Of a stretch of DNA of 19,218 bases, positions 8,087-15,420 are shown piece after piece (position 1 is the first letter of the stretch; every line of letters starts with the position of its first letter). Below the pieces are notes generated by a model that worked only from the letters and a program-made list of their open reading frames with translations, made no database searches and was not told the origin of the DNA. The translations under genes were made by a program, and so were the position numbers. The stretch lies in assembly GCA_036787815.1 (NCBI GenBank), contig DAIQOP010000040.1:1-19218 (forward strand), in the 5' to 3' direction. Source of the DNA: DATBAK01 sp036787815. Its GTDB lineage: Bacteria; Actinomycetota; Acidimicrobiia; IMCC26256; PALSA-610.

Positions 8087-8107
8087 CCGCCCGAGGGAGT
8101 GGCACCG

Positions 8108-9205
8108 TCACCCGGCGGGGAAGGTCACGACGTACCGGGCGCCGTCGCCGGCCTCCATCGCATGGAACGCCTCGTTGACGTCGTCGAGCGCCAGGTGCCG
8201 TGACACGAGGGAGTCGAGGTCGAGCTGGCCCGACAGGTACATGCGCGCGTAGCGGGGCACGTCGACGCGGAAGCTCCCGGCGCCCATCGCCGTGCTCTGG
8301 AACCGCTTGAGCGAGATGAGATCGGCGGCGGTGAGCACGACCTCTTCGCCCGGGTTCAGCATGCCGATCACGGTCGCGGTTCCGCCCCGCCCGATCATGT
8401 CGAAGCTCTGGCGCACCGTTGCCGGGGTCCCGACGGCTTCGAAGGAATGGTCGGCGCCCCCGCCCGTGAGCTCGTGCACCGCCGCGACCGCGCCGGCCGC
8501 ATCGAGCCCGCCGGCGTCGACGGTGGCGGTGGCCCCGACCTTCCGGGCCAGCGCGAGCTTCCCGGCGACGCGGTCGACGGCGACGATGGTGGTCGCACCG
8601 GCGATGCGCGCGCCCTGCACCGCGGCCAGGCCGACACCGCCGAGACCGATCACCACCACGCTGGAGCCCGGCGTGACGCGCGCGGTGTTGAAGACCGCGC
8701 CGAGGCCCGTCATCACCCCGCAACCCAGGAGCGCGGCACGGTCGAGGGGCACGGCGTCGGGCACCTTCACCACGCCGTGCTCGGACACGAGGATCTGCTC
8801 CGCGAAGCCTCCGAGACCGTAGAACTGGTGCACGCGCGAGCCGTCGGGTCGCGTGAGGCGCGGCCGGCGGCGGGCGCGGAGCGGTTCGTCGCCGAAGCAG
8901 CGGAACGCCCGCCCCCCGAGGCAGTGGTCGCAGTGCCCGCAGAACACCGACAGGCAGGTGACGACGTGATCGCCGGGCGCGACGTCGCGCACCTCGGCGC
9001 CCACCGCTTCGACCACTCCCGCCGATTCGTGGCCCATCACGACCGGGAGCGGATGCCGCAACCCGCCGTGCATGTGATGCAGGTCGCTGTGGCACGCGCT
9101 CGCGGCGGCGGTGCGCACGAGCACCTCGTTCGGTCCGGGGCCGTCGACGACGAGGTCGTCGATCTCCAGCCAACCGGGTGTCTCGCGCAGGACCGCTGCT
9201 CGCAT
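8108..9205 (-). CDS. Zinc-dependent alcohol dehydrogenase, MDR superfamily
   Basis: The 365-residue medium-chain dehydrogenase interconverts alcohols and aldehydes with a nicotinamide cofactor. Catalytic-zinc ligands are present: Cys38 (ACHSD), His59-Glu60 (GHESAG) and Cys162 (LLGCGV). Structural-zinc cysteines are at 89, 92, 95 and 103. The Rossmann motif GLGGVG (187-192) is followed by Asp211 at the end of the second strand, which favours NAD over NADP. The layout resembles class-III/AdhD-type actinobacterial enzymes. The ATG is preceded by GAGAGGTGAG at good spacing. Upstream is a DMT-type transporter (82-bp gap), and downstream, after 136 bp, the GGDEF/EAL-ligase-acyltransferase operon. 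It could oxidise or supply fatty alcohols for wax esters, but a role on short alcohols or thiol-aldehyde adducts is equally possible. Confidence 0.92.
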   Translation of the reverse strand: MRAAVLRETPGWLEIDDLVVDGPGPNEVLVRTAAASACHSDLHHMHGGLRHPLPVVMGHESAGVVEAVGAEVRDVAPGDHVVTCLSVFCGHCDHCLGGRAFRCFGDEPLRARRRPRLTRPDGSRVHQFYGLGGFAEQILVSEHGVVKVPDAVPLDRAALLGCGVMTGLGAVFNTARVTPGSSVVVIGLGGVGLAAVQGARIAGATTIVAVDRVAGKLALARKVGATATVDAGGLDAAGAVAAVHELTGGGADHSFEAVGTPATVRQSFDMIGRGGTATVIGMLNPGEEVVLTAADLISLKRFQSTAMGAGSFRVDVPRYARMYLSGQLDLDSLVSRHLALDDVNEAFHAMEAGDGARYVVTFPAG

Positions 9206-9287
9206 GGCTCACCTCTCGCGTTCGTCGGCTGCACCGTAGGACGCGGGCCCGCGGTCGGGCACGCTGCCGCGCGCCGGCACCGACGGG

Positions 9288-10250
9288 TCAGGTCGGCGGC
9301 GACGGATCGGCGACGTCGTGCTCGACGTGCGCGAGGGCGGGCGCCCGCACGATCCCCCAGAGTGAAGCGACGACGATGACGCTGCCGACGACTTCGAGCA
9401 CGGTGACGGATTCGCCGAAGAACACCCATGCTCCCGCGGCGACGATCGGCGCCTCGCCGAGCAGGAGCGGAGACGACACCGAAGTGGGCACGTAGCGGTG
9501 CGCCCACACCACGAGCACGTGGGCGGTGGTTCCCGACACCATCGTGCACGCGGCGAAGAACAGGCCCCGGCCACTGATCCCGAGCCCGTGGTGCGCGACG
9601 AACGCGATGGGGGTGAGGAGGATCGCTCCCGCGGAGAGCGTGCCGAGCATGAACACGAACGGGTCGATGGCAAAGTTCGTGCGCAGCACCCGCCCGTAGA
9701 GGAACCAGCCGGCGTTGAGCACCAGGCTCACGACCGCGACGATGTCGCCGGTGAGGCTCCATGTACCGCTCCCAGACGCCGACCCCGCCACGACGAGAAT
9801 GCCGACGATCGCGACGATCGCGCGCAGGAGATGTGTGCGATCGGCGTGCTCACCGAGGAACGCGACGGCGAACGCGATGATCAAGATCGGTTGGAGTGAC
9901 CCGATCAGCGTGACGTCGAGCAAGCGCGTCAGGCCGAAGGCCGCGAACGCGGTCGCGGCGCCCGACACGAAGAACGCGCCCGCGCCGAGGAACATCACCG
10001 CCCACCGGAGGGTCGACGTGTCGGGTGGCCGCCACGACGAGGTGGGGTCGCGGCGGGACCGGATCGCGACGATCGCGCCGAGCGGCGGCAGCGCGAACCA
10101 CAGGCGCCAGGTGGTGAAGACGAGGGCGTCGGAGTGCCCGGCGCGCACGAACAACGACGACGCCGACCACAGCACGATCGCGATGGCGACGGCGACCACC
10201 GCACGCGTCTCGACGGGGAGCTGACCCTCGCGAACCACTCCGTCGACCAC
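9288..10250 (-). CDS. DMT/EamA-family transporter
   Basis: The 320-residue, mostly hydrophobic protein has about ten membrane segments arranged as two repeated halves (roughly 17-147 and 165-300). This is typical of drug/metabolite-transporter (EamA) exporters. The second half contains the family-like LLLGEAPIVAAGAWVFFGE stretch, and its counterpart in the first half is near LIIAFAVAFLGE. It should sit in the cytoplasmic membrane and export a small metabolite; the substrate cannot be deduced. The start is not certain: GTG 10250 opens the frame but has a weak ribosome-binding site, and an in-frame GTG a few codons later, just after an ACGGA, is possible without affecting any membrane segment. 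It lies between the phosphodiester-glycosidase gene (73-bp gap) and the alcohol dehydrogenase on the same strand, with no overlap to suggest tight coupling. Confidence 0.88.
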   Translation of the reverse strand: MVDGVVREGQLPVETRAVVAVAIAIVLWSASSLFVRAGHSDALVFTTWRLWFALPPLGAIVAIRSRRDPTSSWRPPDTSTLRWAVMFLGAGAFFVSGAATAFAAFGLTRLLDVTLIGSLQPILIIAFAVAFLGEHADRTHLLRAIVAIVGILVVAGSASGSGTWSLTGDIVAVVSLVLNAGWFLYGRVLRTNFAIDPFVFMLGTLSAGAILLTPIAFVAHHGLGISGRGLFFAACTMVSGTTAHVLVVWAHRYVPTSVSSPLLLGEAPIVAAGAWVFFGESVTVLEVVGSVIVVASLWGIVRAPALAHVEHDVADPSPPT

Positions 10251-10323
10251 CCCGGCAACCTACCGTCGGGTACCGCGGACCCATGCCCGCGACGTCAGCG
10301 GCACGCGGCGGTCGAGTGGCGGG

Positions 10324-11520
10324 TCAGCGCCGGATGTCGATCTCGAAGAAGTCGCGCGTGCCGGTGGTGAGGTACCGGCTCGGAGACCGGACCATCGACG
10401 GGAGCAGGTTCGCGGGCTGGAGGCCGCCGCTCGCACCGGGGGTGTACACGGTGAACGAGATCCACCACGTGTTGATGTCGAGCTCCATGGCCCGCACGCT
10501 CCCGGCGCGGCGCAGCAGCTCGGCGAGCGTCTCGACGTTGAGGCCGGGGCCCCCGACGTAGATGAGGTTGCCGTGGGCGTCGACACCGACCCCGGAGCGC
10601 CAGACGTAGACCTGGTTGCCGACGGTGCCGCCCCAGAGCCCGTTGTTCGCGTTGGCCAGGCCGGGAACGAGCGCCCCGTGGTCGACGATGAGGTCGAGGT
10701 TCTGGCGGACCGCGGTGACCGCCGGCGACATGGTGTCGTCGCGTCCCCACACGCCGATGTCGACGCGGCCGTCGGCGTAGGTGACGAGCGACGCGCGGCC
10801 GGGCGCGAGGGCCTTCACCGTGCGGCCTTCGGCGTAGTACCCACCGCGACTGCTGTCGAGACGGAACGCGCTGTTGAACGCGGCGACGACCCGCGGGTAC
10901 GAGCCGACCGCGATGCGCGGGCCGTGCATCCACGCGCTCCCGCCGGGGACGTCGGTGCCCGCGTGCAGCGAGGCCGCCAGGTGCGTCATGTCGAGACGGG
11001 CGACGCCGACGAGGAGGCTCGTGTGCACGGCATCGGGTCGCAGATACGTGATCCACACTGCGGGTCGGCCGTCGACCGGCCGTCCGCTCGGTTGCCACAC
11101 CCCTTCGCCGGGCAGCGGCTTCGCCACGAGCGACACGATGTTCGGGGGGCGCTTCACCACCGGGGGTTTGCGGACGACGCGAACCGGCACGATGGCTGGG
11201 GCGCCCGACTTCGGCGCCGCGGGAATGCCGCCCTTCGGTGTTCCGCCCTTCGGCGGTTGGTGGTGGGCGTACCAGGTCTGCTCCACGAACCCGACCACGC
11301 GGCCCAGGTCGTGATCGCGGGCCCACTCGACCGTGCGCACGCTCAACGGATCCGACGAGTGCGCGGCCAGTCGTCGCCCCAAAGACCAACCGGGGATCAG
11401 GAGCACCGTGAGCACGATTCCGGCGACGACGAGCCGGCGTCGCCGTCGCGACGTGCGCCGTACCCGCTGTTGCCGGCGGTTCTCGACGGGGGTTGGTGGA
11501 ACGCGTGTGCTCACTTCCAT
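10324..11520 (-). CDS. Membrane-anchored phosphodiester glycosidase-family protein (NAGPA/DUF2233-like domain)
   Basis: The 398-residue protein has an Arg-rich N-terminus, one membrane segment (about 30-47) and a Pro/Gly/Lys linker with repeated PKGG (90-105). A C-terminal domain from about residue 150 follows, with the blocks VVAAFNSAF (211-219), GGYYAEG (226-232), a DGRVDIGVWGRD stretch, VRQNLDLIVDHG (271-282) and a final MELDINTWW block (345-353). This pattern is what I recall for the phosphodiester glycosidase (uncovering-enzyme-like) family, which cleaves sugar-1-phosphodiesters. Topology predicts the domain outside the membrane. The ATG at 11520 lies 71 bp after the mannosyltransferase gene. 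The frame is open much further upstream (to 11988), but that part is Arg-rich and lies over the mannosyltransferase, so I reject it. A role in trimming envelope glycans is inferred from the neighbours. Confidence 0.85.
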   Translation of the reverse strand: MEVSTRVPPTPVENRRQQRVRRTSRRRRRLVVAGIVLTVLLIPGWSLGRRLAAHSSDPLSVRTVEWARDHDLGRVVGFVEQTWYAHHQPPKGGTPKGGIPAAPKSGAPAIVPVRVVRKPPVVKRPPNIVSLVAKPLPGEGVWQPSGRPVDGRPAVWITYLRPDAVHTSLLVGVARLDMTHLAASLHAGTDVPGGSAWMHGPRIAVGSYPRVVAAFNSAFRLDSSRGGYYAEGRTVKALAPGRASLVTYADGRVDIGVWGRDDTMSPAVTAVRQNLDLIVDHGALVPGLANANNGLWGGTVGNQVYVWRSGVGVDAHGNLIYVGGPGLNVETLAELLRRAGSVRAMELDINTWWISFTVYTPGASGGLQPANLLPSMVRSPSRYLTTGTRDFFEIDIRR

Positions 11521-11570
11521 CGAGCATGACCACCGCTTCTGGGTGTCAGCTGTGAGCGCCGTCGTTCCGC

Positions 11571-11587
11571 CGTCTCGGGCTGAGACG
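11571..11587. terminator. Small hairpin just past the mannosyltransferase stop
   Basis: CGTCTC-GGGCT-GAGACG forms a 6-bp stem with a 5-nt loop, starting about 4 nt past the minus-strand stop at 11592 and within the 71-bp gap before the glycosidase gene. There is no T-run. It may be a weak terminator, a processing site or chance. Confidence 0.25.
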
Positions 11588-11591
11588 CCTC

Positions 11592-13253
11592 TCAGCGAAC
11601 GAGGCTGGGACGCGAGAGCGCGAGCCGCACGAGATCGGGGAGACCGGTCAGCCGGCCCATCACCCGGTACTCGTCGATCGCCGGTGCGAGCGTGGTGCGG
11701 ATCCACGCACGGGTGGGTCGCCGGGCGATCGAGATCGCGACGCCGGCGATGACGACGACGCCCGCCATGAGCACGATGTCGGGCATCACCGAGCCCGACG
11801 GCTCGATCGTGAGCGTCAACACGACCGACGCGAAGATCGCGAACCCGCGCTCGACGCGGCGGCCCGCTCCCGCGAGCACCACGACTCCCCACAGCGCGTA
11901 CCAGGGCAACACGATCGGGCCGCAGGCGACGATGAGCGCGAGGGCGAGGCCGCACGCGCGTGCCGTGCCGAGCTTCGGGGCCCGCCACAGGAACACCCCC
12001 ACGCCGATCACGGCGACGAGCATGCCCAGCATGCGCATGGTCGTGAGCACCGCCGCGTCATGGCCGATCACGTCGGCGAGGAAGTGCGCGACGAATGTCG
12101 TGGGTGTCAGGTACGACCGGTTCTTTCCCGGAACACCCATCGCCCCGATCCACCCGAAGCCGATGCCCGTGGCGAGTGAGATCGTCGCGAACGTCGCGGC
12201 CGTCACAGCGCTGAGGCGCGCGAACACCGCCAAGCGCCGTTCCGGTGGTGCTTGGCGCACCGCCTCGAGCGCGATGAACGCGATGCCGATCGCGGCGGGG
12301 TTCTTCACGGTCGCCGCGAGCGCACAGAGCACCACTGCGATGCCGTACCGCTTCGTCGTGGCGACCGCCAAGCCGGCGACGAGGAGGCCGATCATGAGCG
12401 AGTCGTTGTGGGCGCCACCGACGAAATGGAACAGCAAGAGCGGGTTGCACACGCCAAGCCAGATCGCGCGGGTCGGGTCCTTGCCGACCGATCGGGCGAG
12501 TGTCGGGAGCGACACCGCGATGAGCACGACGCCGAGGATCTCGTAGCCCCGCAACACGAGGATCGCGCCGAGCAGGCTGTGCCCGGTGGAGACGACGGCG
12601 TACTGCGCGAGCCGGAGGAAGAAGGGGCCGTACGGGCACGGCGTCGACAACCAGAGCTTGCTCACCGGTGCGATGAACTTCGCGCTGTGGAGCGCGCTCG
12701 GCCCGTGGGTGTACGGATCGATGTGATGGGTGACCATCAGCCCCTGTGCCGCGTAGCTGTAGACGTCGCGACTGAAGAGTGGGGGACCCACCGCGAGCGG
12801 CGCGGCCCACGCGGCCGCGATGCGCAGCAGCGAGCGGACCGACGCGCCGCGGCGAAGGAGAAGCCCGAGTACCAGCCAGGCTCCGAGCACGAGCAGGAGT
12901 CCGAGAGTCATCGCGGTGATCCCGACCGGCATCGCGGCCTTCGCCGGGATGATCGCGACGACATCGCGCTCGATCGCGGAGCCGGTCGGTCCGTGCGGAC
13001 CGAGTGTCACACTCGACAGCGCGATGAGCGACATGCCGAGCGCGCCGATCGCGCCGAGGAGTGTCGGAACACCGCGAGGCCAACCGTTTCCGGCCGGCTT
13101 GCCATCGATCGTGGCGTCACGATTCGCCGCCGCCGGCAGACCGCGCGTGCCACCAACGGTCAGCCTGGGTTCTGACCTCATCCCGGTATCATTGCGTATC
13201 CGGCCTGCCGATCGCGATCTCGGCGTTCTCATCGACCTGCCATTTCGATCCAT
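11592..13253 (-). CDS. mptB: MptB-like polyprenol-phosphomannose-dependent alpha-1,6-mannosyltransferase (GT-C)
   Basis: The 553-residue multispanning protein (about 12 or more hydrophobic segments) is of the actinobacterial MptA/MptB type. That family uses polyprenol-phosphate-mannose outside the membrane to extend the alpha-1,6-mannan core of lipomannan. Diagnostic blocks are SRDVYSYAAQG (161-171, with the Asp in the position expected of a GT-C catalytic residue), IDPY (178-181), TPCPYGPFFL (204-213) and GGAHNDS (279-285). The assignment is from remembered family features. The start is doubtful: ATG 13253 follows GAGAGG at very short spacing and leaves only 42 bp to the divergent gene, while in-frame ATGs at 13232 and 13181 would drop an Arg-rich leader without touching a membrane segment. 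The phosphodiester glycosidase gene follows after 71 bp. With DprE2 nearby, a mannan/arabinan lipoglycan pathway is likely. Confidence 0.85.
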   Translation of the reverse strand: MDRNGRSMRTPRSRSAGRIRNDTGMRSEPRLTVGGTRGLPAAANRDATIDGKPAGNGWPRGVPTLLGAIGALGMSLIALSSVTLGPHGPTGSAIERDVVAIIPAKAAMPVGITAMTLGLLLVLGAWLVLGLLLRRGASVRSLLRIAAAWAAPLAVGPPLFSRDVYSYAAQGLMVTHHIDPYTHGPSALHSAKFIAPVSKLWLSTPCPYGPFFLRLAQYAVVSTGHSLLGAILVLRGYEILGVVLIAVSLPTLARSVGKDPTRAIWLGVCNPLLLFHFVGGAHNDSLMIGLLVAGLAVATTKRYGIAVVLCALAATVKNPAAIGIAFIALEAVRQAPPERRLAVFARLSAVTAATFATISLATGIGFGWIGAMGVPGKNRSYLTPTTFVAHFLADVIGHDAAVLTTMRMLGMLVAVIGVGVFLWRAPKLGTARACGLALALIVACGPIVLPWYALWGVVVLAGAGRRVERGFAIFASVVLTLTIEPSGSVMPDIVLMAGVVVIAGVAISIARRPTRAWIRTTLAPAIDEYRVMGRLTGLPDLVRLALSRPSLVR

Positions 13254-13295
13254 GGCCTCTCATGAGAAGCGCGTCGGCGTGCCAAGCTGCAGACG

Positions 13296-15398
13296 ATGCC
13301 GGTGACCGATCGCGATGCGGCTCCCGGCGGCCGCGCGTCGCCCGAGCCCTGCTCCGACGCCGCGATTCCGCGTTGGTTCGCCATCGTGCTCACCGCGGCG
13401 CTCGCGGTCGTCTCCGGATTCGGCCTGGTCGGGCTGGTGCTCGCGGTCGTCGGCGCGTTCGTTCCGGTGCTCGTCGTGCCGCTGGGAGCCCTCGCCGCCC
13501 TCCTGCTCTTTCGGGCGGCCGGGGGCGGTCCGGCGAACGCCGCGGGCTCGCCGTCGAGCGCCCCACCGGCGCAGACGGACCAGTGGACGGCGTCCGGGGC
13601 CGTCGCGCTCGCGGTCGGGTTCGCGGTCACCTCCACCCATTTCGCCGCCCAGCACGTGCTGATCGACCGCGACCCGGGCGCGTACGTCAACACCGGCCGT
13701 TGGCTCGCGACGCACTCGGGCCTCACGTTCCGCGCCGACATCGGGGCGTTCCGCGGCACCTCGGGCCTCGCGTACAGCTCGCCCGCGATCGACGGGCACG
13801 GGCCCGCGATGCACTTCCAATTCGCGCACCTGCTCGGTGTGCTGCTCGCCGAAGCGCGATGGCTCGGGGGAGATCGAGCGATGTTCGCGCTGGTGCCGCT
13901 GCTCGGCGCGCTCGCGATCGCCGGGTTCTACGCGATTGCCCGTCGGTTCGTGAGGCCGGTGATCGCACTGGCGGCGACCGCCGCGCTCGCGTGCAACGTG
14001 GTGCAGCTGCACTTCGCCCGTGACGCCTACTCGGAGATCCTGCTCCAGTTCGTTCTCTTCGGGAGTGTGTGGCTCCTGTCGGAGCCCGGTCTCGATCGCG
14101 GCCGAGCGGCGTTCGCGGGGGTGCTGCTCGGCGCCACCGTCGCGGCGCGCATCGACGGACCGCTGTACCTGTCGGCGCTCCCGGTCGTGATCGCGATCGC
14201 GGTGCGGCGGCGCACCCTCGCCATCGAGAACGGCGCGGATGTGCGAGATCCCGCGCGGTTCGTGGGCGCCTTCGTCGCCGGCGTCGCGGCGGTCGTCGTG
14301 CTCGCCGCGGTCGACGTCGTCTGGCGCAGCCCGGAGTACGCGGGTCAACACGGCGCCCGGCTGATCGTGGAGTACTTCGCGCTCGTCGGTATCGCCGTCG
14401 TGGCCGCGCTCCTGGCCAGTCGGGTGCCCCGTCGGCGATCGTGGTGGGTGACGGTTCCGTGGCTCCCGTCGGCGGTCGGCGCCGCGGGGGCGGCCGCGTT
14501 GGTCGTCGGGTGGCTCGTGCGCCCGTACGTCCAGCACGTGCGGGGTACGGCGATCCCACTCGTCGCGTTGCTGCAACACGTCGACGGGCTCGCGCCCGAT
14601 CCGACCCGCCAGTACTACGAGAGCTCGTTGCGATGGCTCGCGTGGTACCTCGGCCCGCCCGCGCTCGCGACCGGGATCGTCGGCGCCGCGCTCCTGGTGC
14701 GCGCCACCCTGCGCCGCGGCACCGACTTCGAGTGGGTCCTGACGACGGCCTTCGCGGCAACGGGCGCGGTCTATCTCTGGAACGCGAACGCGCTTCCCGA
14801 CCAGCTGTGGGTGATGCGGCGGTTCGTTCCGATGGTGCTGCCGGGTTTCGTTCTCTGCGCCGCGCTGGCGCTCGAGTGGCTCGCGACCCGGCCCGGACGA
14901 CGGGGAAGGATCACGGCGGCGGTGCTCGGCGTCGCGATCGTCGCCTGGCCGATCTCCGCGACGGCAGCGGTCCCGAGGGAGACGACTCAGGCGCATCTCG
15001 CACGGGCGCTGACGGCCACCTGCCGGGCCCTCGGGCCGAACGCGGCGGTCGTGGTGCTCCATGGTGCCAACTCGTTCGACGAGATCGTTCCCCAGGCGAT
15101 CCGGGGCTTCTGCGGGGTGCCGGTCGCGATCCGCCGGCCGGCGATGACGGCGACCGATCTCGAGTCGCTCGCGCGACGGGTTCGGGCCGAGGGCCGGACC
15201 CTCGTGCTGCTCGCCGACACGCCGGCCCACATCACCGCGATCGTTCCCGACGCGCGACCGCGCGCGGTCGCCACCGTCGTCGAGACCCACGAGCTGGAGC
15301 AGACCCTCACCAAGCCGGCGCGCCATTACTGGAGCAAGACGTATTCGTTCGCGGTGGGCGTGGTTCCCCTGACGGCTCGTTCCCCGCTCGCCCCGTAG
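13296..15398 (+). CDS. GT-C fold membrane glycosyltransferase, family unassigned
   Basis: The 700-residue protein has about eleven to thirteen hydrophobic segments in residues 28-590 and a soluble, probably external C-terminal domain of about 110 residues. After the third membrane segment comes DRDPGAY (124-130), which resembles the acidic first-loop motif of ArnT/PMT-like GT-C enzymes that take sugars from polyprenyl phosphates. A HFARDAYSEI stretch follows near residue 239. This supports a glycosyltransferase facing the periplasm-like space; donor and acceptor are unknown. It is divergent from the MptB-like gene, with starts only 42 bp apart if both long starts are right, and converges on the PAS-GGDEF-EAL gene with a 22-bp gap. 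The ATG at 13296 lacks a strong ribosome-binding site. An arabinosyl- or mannosyltransferase role would fit the context but is not shown. Confidence 0.82.
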   Translation: MPVTDRDAAPGGRASPEPCSDAAIPRWFAIVLTAALAVVSGFGLVGLVLAVVGAFVPVLVVPLGALAALLLFRAAGGGPANAAGSPSSAPPAQTDQWTASGAVALAVGFAVTSTHFAAQHVLIDRDPGAYVNTGRWLATHSGLTFRADIGAFRGTSGLAYSSPAIDGHGPAMHFQFAHLLGVLLAEARWLGGDRAMFALVPLLGALAIAGFYAIARRFVRPVIALAATAALACNVVQLHFARDAYSEILLQFVLFGSVWLLSEPGLDRGRAAFAGVLLGATVAARIDGPLYLSALPVVIAIAVRRRTLAIENGADVRDPARFVGAFVAGVAAVVVLAAVDVVWRSPEYAGQHGARLIVEYFALVGIAVVAALLASRVPRRRSWWVTVPWLPSAVGAAGAAALVVGWLVRPYVQHVRGTAIPLVALLQHVDGLAPDPTRQYYESSLRWLAWYLGPPALATGIVGAALLVRATLRRGTDFEWVLTTAFAATGAVYLWNANALPDQLWVMRRFVPMVLPGFVLCAALALEWLATRPGRRGRITAAVLGVAIVAWPISATAAVPRETTQAHLARALTATCRALGPNAAVVVLHGANSFDEIVPQAIRGFCGVPVAIRRPAMTATDLESLARRVRAEGRTLVLLADTPAHITAIVPDARPRAVATVVETHELEQTLTKPARHYWSKTYSFAVGVVPLTARSPLAP

Positions 15399-15420
15399 GG
15401 TCTGCGCCCGATTCGAGAGG

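Noticed and set aside
11521..11988. N-terminal extension of the phosphodiester-glycosidase frame up to 11988
   Set aside because: The extension is Arg-rich out-of-frame translation of the mannosyltransferase 3' end. ATG 11520 directly precedes a normal basic, membrane-anchor N-terminus.
13260..15326. 688-codon minus-strand frame antisense to the GT-C glycosyltransferase
   Set aside because: It is low-complexity Arg/Glu/Gly-rich translation with no motif, while the plus strand encodes a well-formed membrane protein.
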